From: an uncultured Parabacteroides sp.
GTDB lineage: Bacteria > Bacteroidota > Bacteroidia > Bacteroidales > Tannerellaceae
NCBI GenBank assembly: GCA_937894065.1
Contig: CALCST010000034.1
Span: 1-64,000, forward strand
Reading direction: 5' to 3'
Length of the DNA stretch: 64,000 nt
Shown here: piece after piece, positions 1-8,327 of the stretch
How positions within the stretch are numbered: position 1 is the stretch's first letter
How the letters are laid out: every line of letters starts with the position of its first letter
Position numbers and translations under genes: made by a program
The notes under the pieces: generated by a model
The model's input: the letters and a program-made list of their open reading frames with translations, nothing else
What the model was told of the DNA's origin: nothing
Databases searched by the model: none

Positions 1-40
1 TTGATTTTTGCTGTTTTTCTTCGGTACTTATTGTAAAAAA

Positions 41-106
41 CGTCGCAGTGTTTCCTGTGGAACATGGTAGTGTTTTTTCCGGAACATCGCAGTGTTTTTT
101 CTGAAA
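41..106. repeat. three tandem 22-bp units
   Basis: Three adjoining 22-bp units start at 41, 63 and 85. They share the core CGCAGTGTTT (GGTAGTGTTT in the middle unit) and end in GGAA or GAAA. There are no spacers between units. The same core recurs at the far end of the window near 63062 in inverted pairs. Function unknown. Confidence 0.8.
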
Positions 107-143
107 AACTATTATGGGAAATATCTGATTTTACTCCTTTGGG

Positions 144-313
144 TGGTAAGAAAAAAGGGTCGTTTAATTTTACCATCAAACCTCATTCCCTTGTCGCAAA
201 AATAAAAAACTTTTTATAATACAATAGTCTAATTCTGAAAATTTTCAAAAAAACAGCTTTTTTATTTATACTCTCTTAAAGTGGTAAAAAAAAACGACCG
301 TTTTTTCTTACCA
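144..313. repeat. 170-bp inverted-repeat element
   Basis: Two 22-bp arms at 144-165 and 292-313 are inverted copies with one mismatch; each contains TGGTAAGAAAAAA plus GGTCGTTT. A second, shorter inverted pair (TTTTACCA near 169 and TGGTAAAA near 282) lies just inside. No open reading frame lies between the arms, so this looks like a small non-coding palindromic element. Together with the 22-bp units and a pair of weak AT-rich direct repeats (about 201-275 and 358-424) it fills the 542 bases before the first gene. Confidence 0.7.
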
Positions 314-464
314 CATATTGATGATAAAAGATGATGAATAAACCTCCACTATAAGAAAAATAAAAAACACATATAATTCAGAATTTTCGAATTGCAAAAG
401 CATTAGCTTTTGTATTTAATCTCTATTGAAAAAGACATTTTTTCATAGTTAAGGTTTTGGTTAG

Positions 465-495
465 AGAGCAGGCAGCCGTGATGGCACCCTGCTCT
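465..495 (+). promoter_or_regulatory. leader hairpin before surface protein gene
   Basis: AGAGCAGG (465-472) pairs with CCTGCTCT (488-495), with an inner GCC/GGC stem. It lies about 48 bases before the start codon at 543. It lacks a clear T tract, so it could be a 5' leader structure rather than a terminator. Role not known. Confidence 0.4.
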
Positions 496-542
496 TGATT
501 TTATAAATAAGGATGAATGTTTAATTTTAAATTATATAGATT

Positions 543-3119
543 ATGAAACAAAGAATACTTACTTTTTTATTGGCTTTGCTGAGTGTTTCGGTGTGGGGGA
601 ATGTTTGGGGAGAAACGGTGGAAATTAGAACTGCTGAAGATTTGTATGCGTTTGCAAATAGAGTTAACAATAATCCTGAAGATAGAGCACTAAATGCTAT
701 TCTTATGAATGATATAATTGTGAATGAATCTCTTCTTAATCCGGATTATGTGCCTGATATGTCTACTGATAAACCATGGGGAGGACATAATGAGAAAGAA
801 ATCCGTGTATATGAAGGAACCTTCAATGGTAATGGATTTGCTATTAAAGGGTTGTATATAGTAGGTAGAGCTTTTATTGAGGTGCTCAGAGGTGGTGGAA
901 AAATACTAAATTTAGGAATTGTTGATAGTTATATGCGTTGTCAACGTGTCGGTGATATAGCTATTATATGTGGAACAAACGAGGGAGGCCAGATCTTAAA
1001 TTGTTATACTAATTCGACTATACGTATTTTGCAAAGAACAGGAGGTATTGAGACTTATAGTATAGGTTCAATATGTGGAACTAATATAGGCGGACTTATC
1101 AAGAATTGCTATAATACCGGCTTGATTGAATATGAACAAAATATTTATGAAGGAGCTCATAGCATTGGTGGAGTTTGTGGAACTCTAGCAGAAAAAGGGA
1201 TAATTTCTCAGTGCTATAATGAAGGAATTATAAATATTACAACTCAAGGAGGTGATACAGGTAAAGGACCCTTTTACGCTGTAGGAGGTGTTTTAGGGTG
1301 TGTTACATCAAGAGAAATAAATGAAACACAATCTCTTATTTCTGAATGTTATAACAATGGAGATATAACTATACAAGGTGGTACAAGTAAAAATAATGCA
1401 TTTATAAATTTAGGTGGAGTTGTAGGATTTGATTATTGGCTAGTAGGTTTTCTTGATCCCCAAATTGCTTCTGCAAATATGAAAGGATGTTACAATACAG
1501 GAGTTCTTACAGTAAAAGACTTAAATTGTGGTGATACTTATTATGCTATAGGTGGAATTTCAGGAGCAACATATAAGTTTGAAGGTTGTTATAATACTGG
1601 AAAAATTGAAGGGAAAGATAAAACTGCTAAGTTTGGGATTTGGTTAGGTAATTTATTTAGCACCGCAGGGCCTTTAGGAGGGGAAATTAAAAAAGAACAG
1701 ATTTCTATTCGTGATTCTTACTATAAGAAATCTGTTGATAATGTAGGACAAGCGACTGATCCTAACTGGCAATCAGGAGGATCTATCAATGAACCTATTA
1801 TTGAAATTAACGGAGCTACAGAAATCACCGATGAAATCCTTGAAAGCGGAGAAATGGCATGGGCTTTGCGTGAATATGGTTATGGATTGAAATTGCCTAA
1901 TGAAAATAATGCCTATCCAACTTTACAGTGTTTTGATAAATATTTACCTGATGTTTATCAATTAAAGTATACTTATGATAATAAAGAAGTAACACAATAT
2001 TATAATTCAGGACAAATCACAGACGCTTTGCCAGAGCTAAAAAACGATTTGCGATGGTTTGATAAGAATGGAATAGAATATAAAAGTGGATTTGAAATGC
2101 CTGCAAAGGATTTGAAACTTGTGGCAGAAACCGGATATAATGTTACGATAAAAAATAGTGAAGGTGGAGAAATTAAGGTATCTCCTATACAAGATAAATA
2201 TAGGAAAGATGCAGAGGTGAGCTTTACTATTACAACAAATGATGGATATGACTTAATTTCATATGAATGTAATACAGAAGCTAATACTAAAGTTGATGTT
2301 ACAAAGAAGGATGACGGAACATATTCTTTCACCATGCCGGCAGCCAATGTTACTATATCAGCAACATTTGAAAAAATCAAATATACAGTTACAACAAAAG
2401 TTGCAGAAGGATGTGAAGGAATGGGAACAGTTTATGGAGGAGGAGAATATGCAGTAGGAAAAGAAGTAACAGTTACAGCCACTCCAAACGAAGGCTATGA
2501 ATTTGATTCATGGGAGGTTGATGGACCTGATTCTTATACACCTGATGGAAATATAATTAAATTTGTAATGCCTTCTAATGATGTCACCATCACAGCCAAA
2601 TTCAAAGAAACAGAAACACCTGGAGTTCCTGTATCTTATAATGACTTGTATATTATCAAGAGTGAAGGAGCAAAACTTCTATCACGCTACGACAAGAAGC
2701 GCACACCGGACGGTGGTTCATTCACCCTCTCTTTGGAAAAAGAAGAAGGTTATGAAGACTGCGAACCTACAGTATATTACAAACGCGGACGCTTCGGAGA
2801 ATGGAAAGAATTGAAATTGGATGAAGTGAGCGGTTATTATCAGATTCGTAGCGTATATACAGATATCTATGTTAAGGTGTCAGGCGACGGCATCTGGCCT
2901 GTAAGCAACGAAGAAGTTGAAGCTCAGGAAGTGAAAGTATATACTCAGAACGGCGCGATAATAGTTTCAACTCCATCATTGGTGGATGTTCAGATTATCT
3001 CTATGACCGGCTCTGTGGTTGCCGCAGATAAGGTTGCCGGACAGCGTGAATTCCGTAACTTGGCTGAAGGCGTATATATCGTGAGAGTTGGTGATAAGAT
3101 TGTCAAAGTAAGATTGTAA
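543..3119 (+). CDS. secreted surface protein with GLUG-like and InlB-type repeats
   Basis: The 858-residue protein begins with a signal peptide (about residues 1-23). Residues about 140-400 hold at least six GLUG-like repeats, each centred on a Cys-Tyr-(Asn)-x-Gly turn (Cys at about 154, 189, 224, 269, 316 and 349) and preceded by GG-[IV]-x-G strands. Residues about 540-695 form two divergent InlB-type beta-grasp repeats, each ending near an FxMP..[DN]VTI strand. The last 80 residues look like a Por/T9SS type A sorting domain ending in GVYIVRVGDKIVKVRL. Such proteins are exported adhesin-like or mucin-facing surface proteins; the ligand is not known. The DNA of the repeat region is very AT-rich with rare codons, while the last 450 bases are closer to the neighbouring genes, which suggests a modular origin. 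No T9SS machinery gene is in this window. Confidence 0.75.
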   Translation: MKQRILTFLLALLSVSVWGNVWGETVEIRTAEDLYAFANRVNNNPEDRALNAILMNDIIVNESLLNPDYVPDMSTDKPWGGHNEKEIRVYEGTFNGNGFAIKGLYIVGRAFIEVLRGGGKILNLGIVDSYMRCQRVGDIAIICGTNEGGQILNCYTNSTIRILQRTGGIETYSIGSICGTNIGGLIKNCYNTGLIEYEQNIYEGAHSIGGVCGTLAEKGIISQCYNEGIINITTQGGDTGKGPFYAVGGVLGCVTSREINETQSLISECYNNGDITIQGGTSKNNAFINLGGVVGFDYWLVGFLDPQIASANMKGCYNTGVLTVKDLNCGDTYYAIGGISGATYKFEGCYNTGKIEGKDKTAKFGIWLGNLFSTAGPLGGEIKKEQISIRDSYYKKSVDNVGQATDPNWQSGGSINEPIIEINGATEITDEILESGEMAWALREYGYGLKLPNENNAYPTLQCFDKYLPDVYQLKYTYDNKEVTQYYNSGQITDALPELKNDLRWFDKNGIEYKSGFEMPAKDLKLVAETGYNVTIKNSEGGEIKVSPIQDKYRKDAEVSFTITTNDGYDLISYECNTEANTKVDVTKKDDGTYSFTMPAANVTISATFEKIKYTVTTKVAEGCEGMGTVYGGGEYAVGKEVTVTATPNEGYEFDSWEVDGPDSYTPDGNIIKFVMPSNDVTITAKFKETETPGVPVSYNDLYIIKSEGAKLLSRYDKKRTPDGGSFTLSLEKEEGYEDCEPTVYYKRGRFGEWKELKLDEVSGYYQIRSVYTDIYVKVSGDGIWPVSNEEVEAQEVKVYTQNGAIIVSTPSLVDVQIISMTGSVVAADKVAGQREFRNLAEGVYIVRVGDKIVKVRL

Positions 3120-3132
3120 TGTATTAGGTGAC

Positions 3133-3154
3133 GGGTTGACAAGGCGACGAGGAG
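3133..3154. repeat. 8-bp-period AGTTGACR-type repeat, copy 1
   Basis: A GGTTGACA, AGGCGACG, AGGAG series just after the surface-protein gene. It matches, with the same 8-bp period, tracts at 36273-36301 and 60709-60737. All three sit outside or at the very end of coding sequence. Confidence 0.5.
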
Positions 3155-3169
3155 TCATAATTTCAAATA

Positions 3170-3220
3170 GAGGGCACCGGGACATGGAGGAATTTAGAAA
3201 CTCTGTGGCTCGGTGCTCTC
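3170..3220 (+). terminator. hairpin downstream of surface protein gene
   Basis: GAGGGCACCGGG (3170-3181) pairs imperfectly with CTCGGTGCTCTC (3209-3220), with further pairing of GGAG/CTC inside. Only a weak T-rich stretch follows, so terminator function is a guess from its position between two transcription units. Confidence 0.45.
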
Positions 3221-3272
3221 AGTGTTTAGAATGGTTTTGCAACAACTGACAAAAAACTCCGTGTCTCTCTCT

Positions 3273-3302
3273 TTTGTCGTCTTTGTGTTTTTTATACCTT
3301 TG
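3273..3302 (+). promoter_or_regulatory. Bacteroidetes promoter of the pot operon
   Basis: TTTG at 3273-3276 and TACCTTTG at 3295-3302, 18 bases apart, match the Bacteroidetes primary sigma factor consensus (-33 TTTG, -7 TAnnTTTG). It lies 26 bases before the potA start codon. Confidence 0.75.
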
Positions 3303-3328
3303 CAGAAGTTTATAAAAAATGAATAAAA

Positions 3329-4711
3329 ATGCAAGATTCCGACTACATTATCAGAGTAGAGAATGTTTCTAAAAGTTTTGGGGACAAGATTGTGCTGAAT
3401 GATGTAAATTTATTCATCCGCAAAGGAGAGTTTGTTACAATATTAGGACCTTCGGGTTGTGGAAAGACAACTTTGCTCCGCCTTATAGCCGGATTTCAGA
3501 CATCAACCAGTGGAGAAATATATATTTCAGGAAAAGATATAACACAGACTCCGCCACATTTGCGCCCTGTAAATACTGTTTTTCAAAAGTATGCATTGTT
3601 TCCGCATTTGAATGTATATAACAATATAGCATTTGGACTTAAATTGAAGAAAGTACCGAAGGCTGTGATTGAAAAGAAAGTGAAACAGGCTCTTAAGATG
3701 GTGGGTCTGACGGACTATGAATACAGAGATGTTGATTCTCTGTCCGGAGGCCAACAGCAGCGAGTTGCCATAGCTCGTGCCATAGTCAATGAGCCTGAAG
3801 TTTTGCTCCTTGATGAACCTTTGGCTGCATTGGACCTTAAGATGCGCAAGGATATGCAGATGGAACTTAAGGAAATGCATAAGACCTTGGGTATTACTTT
3901 CGTTTATGTGACTCACGACCAGGAAGAGGCACTGACGCTGAGCGATACTATCGTGGTAATGAGCGAAGGAAAAATCCAGCAGATTGGTGCTCCTATGGAT
4001 ATATACAATGAGCCTGTAAATTCTTTTGTCGCGGATTTTATTGGCGAGAGTAATATATTGAACGGGACTATGATTGAAGACAAGAAAGTGTCGTTCGCCG
4101 GAAAAGAATTTGAATGTGTTGATGAAGGTTTTGGAACCGATGTTCCGGTGGATATAGTTGTGCGTCCGGAGGATATATATATATTCGACTATTCTGATGC
4201 AGCTATGCTTTCCGGTATTGTGTCGTCATGCATATTCAAAGGTGTGCATTTCGAGATGATGGTTCAGACTCCTGAGGGGTATGAATTTATGGTTCAGGAT
4301 TATCACTCGTATGATGTAGGTCAGAAAGTGGGCTTGCGTATAAAACCGGTAGATATTCATGTAATGAAGAAGGAACGTCTGTGCAATACTTTCGAAGGAA
4401 AGATTGTTGATGATAATCATGTAGAATTCCTTGGTTGTACATTTGAATGTAAGCCGGATCATGGTCTTCCGGGAGGTACTGATGTCAAGGTTGAGGTTGA
4501 TTTTGATGATGTAGTTCTTGAAGACAATGAAGATGACGGAAGTCTGACAGGAGAAGTCAAGTTCATTCTTTATAAAGGAAATCATTATCATCTTACAGTT
4601 CTTACAGATTGGGATGAAGATATCTATGTAAATACCAATGATGTTTGGGATAATGGAGATCATGTAGGTATTTCAATAGCTCCAGAGAATATTCGTATAG
4701 TTAAGTTATAA
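3329..4711 (+). CDS. potA: spermidine/putrescine ABC transporter ATP-binding protein PotA
   Basis: ATPase subunit of the PotABCD polyamine importer, acting on the cytoplasmic face of the inner membrane. The ABC domain has Walker A GPSGCGKTT at 40-48, the Q-loop Gln at about 86, signature LSGGQ at 138-142 and Walker B VLLLDEP at 158-164. At 460 residues it is about 80 longer than Escherichia coli PotA: the C-terminal part (about 245-460) appears to hold two TOBE-like beta modules instead of one, where regulation or assembly usually takes place. It is the first gene of a tight potABCD run, with 16 bases to potB. Substrate assignment rests on the operon; a close relative would be an iron or thiamine importer, but the PotD-like binding protein makes polyamine most likely. 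Confidence 0.93.
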   Translation: MQDSDYIIRVENVSKSFGDKIVLNDVNLFIRKGEFVTILGPSGCGKTTLLRLIAGFQTSTSGEIYISGKDITQTPPHLRPVNTVFQKYALFPHLNVYNNIAFGLKLKKVPKAVIEKKVKQALKMVGLTDYEYRDVDSLSGGQQQRVAIARAIVNEPEVLLLDEPLAALDLKMRKDMQMELKEMHKTLGITFVYVTHDQEEALTLSDTIVVMSEGKIQQIGAPMDIYNEPVNSFVADFIGESNILNGTMIEDKKVSFAGKEFECVDEGFGTDVPVDIVVRPEDIYIFDYSDAAMLSGIVSSCIFKGVHFEMMVQTPEGYEFMVQDYHSYDVGQKVGLRIKPVDIHVMKKERLCNTFEGKIVDDNHVEFLGCTFECKPDHGLPGGTDVKVEVDFDDVVLEDNEDDGSLTGEVKFILYKGNHYHLTVLTDWDEDIYVNTNDVWDNGDHVGISIAPENIRIVKL

Positions 4712-4727
4712 TTTAAAAGGAAAGGAA

Positions 4728-5525
4728 GTGATCGGTAATTTATCGTTATTGTTGTCGAGACGGCGCAACTGGGTTATCCCATATCTGATATTTTTAATGA
4801 TATTTGTTGTAACGCCATTGCTTTTGATTGTTTATTATGCCTTTACAGATAATGATGGGCTGTTTTCGTTTGCCAATTTCCGGAAATTCTTTATTCATCC
4901 GGAGGCAATAAACACATTTGTCTATTCCGTTGGAATAGCTTTGCTTACAACAATAATATGCCTGTTGCTCAGTTATCCGGCAGCATGGATATTAAGCCGG
5001 TCGAAACTTGATTCGTCGCAAACGATTGTTATGTTGTTCATTTTGCCTATGTGGGTGAATATCCTGATCAGGACACTCGCTACGGTAGCATTGTTTGATT
5101 TCCTGAAAATACCGTTGGGAGAAGGAGCGCTATTGTTTGGTATGGTGTATAACTTCCTGCCTTTTATGATGTATCCTATATATAATACGCTGCAGAAAAT
5201 GGACCGAAGCCTTATTGAGGCTGCACAGGATCTTGGGGCAACACCAATACAGGTTTTTGTGAAGGTTGTTCTTCCTTTGTCAATGCCTGGTATTGCGAGT
5301 GGTATAATGATGGTTTTCATGCCTACTGTTTCCACTTTTGCAATTGCCGAATTGCTTACGATGAATAATATCAAACTTTTCGGAACAACTATCCAGGAAA
5401 ACATAAACAATGGAATGTGGAATTATGGAGCGGCTTTGTCGTTGATAATGTTGCTGCTTATAGGTATAACAAGCTTGCTGACATCGGGCGATGGAAGCAA
5501 GGATAATGAAGGAGGCTTGTTGTGA
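4728..5525 (+). CDS. potB: spermidine/putrescine ABC transporter permease PotB
   Basis: Inner-membrane permease of 265 residues with about six transmembrane helices. The cytoplasmic EAA loop that docks onto PotA is visible at about residues 164-190 (EAAQDLGATP, then PLSMPGI). I place the start at a GTG (4728) because it is preceded by an AAAGGAAG ribosome site and no in-frame ATG occurs before the first helix. The stop codon overlaps the potC start by one base, so translation of the two permeases is probably coupled. Confidence 0.92.
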   Translation: MIGNLSLLLSRRRNWVIPYLIFLMIFVVTPLLLIVYYAFTDNDGLFSFANFRKFFIHPEAINTFVYSVGIALLTTIICLLLSYPAAWILSRSKLDSSQTIVMLFILPMWVNILIRTLATVALFDFLKIPLGEGALLFGMVYNFLPFMMYPIYNTLQKMDRSLIEAAQDLGATPIQVFVKVVLPLSMPGIASGIMMVFMPTVSTFAIAELLTMNNIKLFGTTIQENINNGMWNYGAALSLIMLLLIGITSLLTSGDGSKDNEGGLL

Positions 5526-6316
5526 TGATACGTGTTCTGTCAAAAATTTATTTGTGGATACTGCTGGCTTTCTTGTATGCACCAATATTGATAATAATGA
5601 TTTTCTCATTTACTGAAGCCAAAGTGTTGGGAAACTGGACAGGCTTTTCGTTAAAGCTATACGAGTCTTTATTTTCGGGAAGTGTGCAGCATTCTTTGTT
5701 GAGTGCGATATGGAATACGTTTGCGATAGCATTGATTGCATCTGTTGTGTCTACAATATTGGGAAGTCTGGCAGCAGTGGGAATATTTAATTTACGTAAC
5801 CGTGCACGTCAAACGGTATCTTTTATGAACAGTATTCCAATTCTGAATTCGGAAATAATTACCGGTATATCTTTGTTCCTACTTTTTGTAAGTCTGGGAG
5901 TTTCTCAAGGATTTACAACTGTTACACTGGCACATATAACTTTCTGTACTCCATACGTGGTGTTAAGTGTTATGCCTCGTTTGAAACAGATGAATCCGAA
6001 TATTTATGAAGCTGCTCTTGATTTGGGTGCGACACCTTTGCAGGCATTCTGGAAGGTGATACTTCCTGAAATCAAGCCTGGTATGATAAGCGGATTTATA
6101 CTTGCTCTGACTCTTTCAATAGATGATTTTGCGATAACTATATTTACTATCGGAAATGAAGGACTTGAAACATTGTCAACCTTTATATATGCAGATGCAA
6201 GAAAGGGAGGTCTGACTCCGGAGTTGCGTCCTTTGTCGACACTGATTTTCGTTGTCGTTTTGTTGTTACTCATTATTATTAACAAACGTGCTGATAAGGC
6301 GAAGCAAATACATTGA
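5525..6316 (+). CDS. potC: spermidine/putrescine ABC transporter permease PotC
   Basis: Second permease of the polyamine importer, 263 residues from the ATG at 5525, which shares its A with the potB TGA. A GTG three bases earlier is a possible alternative start. Six hydrophobic segments and an EAA motif (EAALDLGATP followed by PEIKPGM) at about 162-190 fit the family. The SIDDFAIT stretch after the EAA loop is typical of PotC. The gene ends three bases before potD. Confidence 0.92.
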   Translation: MIRVLSKIYLWILLAFLYAPILIIMIFSFTEAKVLGNWTGFSLKLYESLFSGSVQHSLLSAIWNTFAIALIASVVSTILGSLAAVGIFNLRNRARQTVSFMNSIPILNSEIITGISLFLLFVSLGVSQGFTTVTLAHITFCTPYVVLSVMPRLKQMNPNIYEAALDLGATPLQAFWKVILPEIKPGMISGFILALTLSIDDFAITIFTIGNEGLETLSTFIYADARKGGLTPELRPLSTLIFVVVLLLLIIINKRADKAKQIH

Positions 6317-6319
6317 TAT

Positions 6320-7666
6320 ATGTTGTTCGGACAGTTAAGAATTAAGTTAGGATTAGTATTGTCTCTGTTGGCATTGGTTATGCTGAGCGTTTCCTGTCAT
6401 AGAAGTGACGAGGAGAGGAGCAAAATACTTAAAATATATAATTGGGCAGATTATATTGATGAAAGTGTTTTGGATGATTTCAAAGTATGGTACAAAGAAC
6501 AGACAGGTGAAGATATCAGGATAATATATCAAGTGTTTGATATCAACGAGATAATGCTTACGAAAATTGAGCGTGGACATGAGGATTTCGATCTTATATG
6601 TCCTTCGGAATATATTATCGAACGAATGCTTAAGAAGAATCTGCTTTTGCCAATTGACAGAAATTTTGGTTCGACACCGGATTATATAGGAAATATTTCT
6701 CCGTTTATACAGATGCAGTTGAATAAGCTAAGCCAGCCAGGAATGAAAACTACAGATTATGCCATTGCGTATATGTGGGGAACTGCCGGTATATTGTATA
6801 ACGAAAAATATGTAACAAAGGAAGATGTTTCAAGTTGGAGCTGCTTGTGGAATCCTCGCTACAAAGGTAAGATTCTGATGAAAGACAGCTATAGGGATGC
6901 TTTTGGCACGGCTGTTATTTATGCTAATGCTAAATCTCTGAAAGAGGGAAGAATTTCTGTTGAAGATATAATGAATAACAATTCCCATGAAGCTGTGGAT
7001 TTAGCTGAAAAATATCTGAAAGATATGAAGCCTAATATTGCCGGATGGGAAACGGACTTCGGAAAGGAAATGATGACCAAGGAAAAAGCTTGGCTTAATT
7101 TTACATGGAGTGGAGATGCTGTATGGTCAATTGAGGAAGCAGCTTCTGTAAATGTGGATTTGGCATATATTGTACCCTCAGAAGGTAGTAATATATGGTA
7201 TGATGGATGGGCTATTCCAAAGTATGCAAGAAATATAAAGGCAGCAAGTTATTTTATGAATTTCCTGTGCCGTCCTGATATTGCAATGCGCAATATGGAT
7301 GCGACTGGATATGTGAGTGCCATAGCATCTGAAGAGATACTTGAAGCAGGTATTGATACTTCTTTTACAGAAAAATGTGATCTTACATATTTCTTTGGTA
7401 ATATACCGGGAGCTGATAGTGCAAATGTTAATCCTGCTCTATATCCGGACAAGTCTGTTGTGGAACGTTGTGCAATGATACGTGATTTTGGCAGCGACAC
7501 AGAATATGTACTTGAAATGTGGAGTCATGTTAAGGGAGATAATTTGAATATTGGAATACTTATTCTTATATTTGCTGTATTCGGTGTTTTGTTTGTATGG
7601 TCTGTATATAAAAAATATATAAGATACAAACAGAAGAAACGTCATCGTCGCCGTCGCAAGTGGTAA
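6320..7666 (+). CDS. potD: spermidine/putrescine-binding lipoprotein PotD with C-terminal membrane anchor
   Basis: Substrate-binding protein of the polyamine importer. Residues 1-26 form a lipoprotein signal ending in LSVSC (lipidated Cys26), followed by a type II periplasmic-binding fold beginning LKIYNWADYID, the usual PotD N-terminus. Aromatic and acidic residues expected in the polyamine cleft are present (WGTAGILYN, WLNFTWSGDAVW, YDGWAIP). Unusually, after the binding domain there is a hydrophobic helix at about 410-430 and an 18-residue very basic tail (KKYIRYKQKKRHRRRRKW), so the protein seems fixed to the inner membrane at both ends. At 448 residues it is longer than E. coli PotD (348). 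The final gene of the core pot operon; the next gene follows after 17 bases. Confidence 0.88.
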   Translation: MLFGQLRIKLGLVLSLLALVMLSVSCHRSDEERSKILKIYNWADYIDESVLDDFKVWYKEQTGEDIRIIYQVFDINEIMLTKIERGHEDFDLICPSEYIIERMLKKNLLLPIDRNFGSTPDYIGNISPFIQMQLNKLSQPGMKTTDYAIAYMWGTAGILYNEKYVTKEDVSSWSCLWNPRYKGKILMKDSYRDAFGTAVIYANAKSLKEGRISVEDIMNNNSHEAVDLAEKYLKDMKPNIAGWETDFGKEMMTKEKAWLNFTWSGDAVWSIEEAASVNVDLAYIVPSEGSNIWYDGWAIPKYARNIKAASYFMNFLCRPDIAMRNMDATGYVSAIASEEILEAGIDTSFTEKCDLTYFFGNIPGADSANVNPALYPDKSVVERCAMIRDFGSDTEYVLEMWSHVKGDNLNIGILILIFAVFGVLFVWSVYKKYIRYKQKKRHRRRRKW

Positions 7667-7683
7667 TTTTAGGAGGTACTATT

Positions 7684-8307
7684 ATGGGAGAGATTCGTAA
7701 TGTAATCTTTGATTTCGGAGGAGTATTGATAAATATAACTCGTAACAGATGGATTGAGGCATTCAAAAATCTGGGAGTTTCCAGTATTTGGGAAAATATG
7801 ATGTCTCCGTCATATCAGCATAAGGAGCTGTATATGCAGTTGGAATTAGGGAATATTTCAACTGCTGCATTTCGTGCAGGTATCCGTCGTCTGACTACTA
7901 AGGAAATTACAGACGAGGAAATTGATAATGCATGGATATCTATGCTTGGTGAAATAGCGGATTATAAGTTGGATTTACTTCTAAAGTTAAGAGAAAAATA
8001 CCATATCTGTTTGTTGAGTAATACAAATATCCTGCATTGGGAATGGGCCGAGAAGAATAGCTTTGTTTATCATAACCATAAGGCTGAGGACTTTTTTGAT
8101 CGTATTTATTTATCTTATAAGCTACATATGCAGAAGCCGGATCTAGAGATTTTCCAGTACGTATTGGAAGATGCGGGAATGAAAGCTGAAGAAACTCTGT
8201 TTTTGGATGATGCTTTGGTCAATTGCCGTGCAGCGGAGAAATTGGGTATAAGGACATATACACCGGAAGCTGATGAGGACTGGTCTCATGTGTTTGAAAA
8301 CCTATAA
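7684..8307 (+). CDS. HAD-family phosphatase (YihX-like)
   Basis: A 207-residue haloacid dehalogenase superfamily hydrolase. Motif I is FDFGGVLIN with the nucleophile Asp at about residue 10 and Gly two residues later, as in the YihX sugar-phosphatase branch. Motif II is LLSNTN, the motif III Lys is in QKPDLEIF, and motif IV is FLDD. The helical cap lies between motifs I and II (subclass I). I chose the ATG at 7684 because an AGGAGG ribosome site precedes it at 7671 and the conserved motif starts right after. Substrate is not predictable; YihX acts on alpha-glucose-1-phosphate, but this family is broad. Probably co-transcribed with potABCD. Confidence 0.82.
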   Translation: MGEIRNVIFDFGGVLINITRNRWIEAFKNLGVSSIWENMMSPSYQHKELYMQLELGNISTAAFRAGIRRLTTKEITDEEIDNAWISMLGEIADYKLDLLLKLREKYHICLLSNTNILHWEWAEKNSFVYHNHKAEDFFDRIYLSYKLHMQKPDLEIFQYVLEDAGMKAEETLFLDDALVNCRAAEKLGIRTYTPEADEDWSHVFENL

Positions 8308-8327
8308 TAATATATATTATTGTAGAT

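Noticed and set aside
41..106. Possible CRISPR array
   Set aside because: The 22-bp units directly adjoin each other with no unique spacers, there are only three, and no cas gene is present.
543..3119. Proof of a working type IX secretion system
   Set aside because: Only a sorting-like C-terminal domain is seen; the PorT-like barrel at 53425 is a broad family and no Por/Gld motor gene is in the window.
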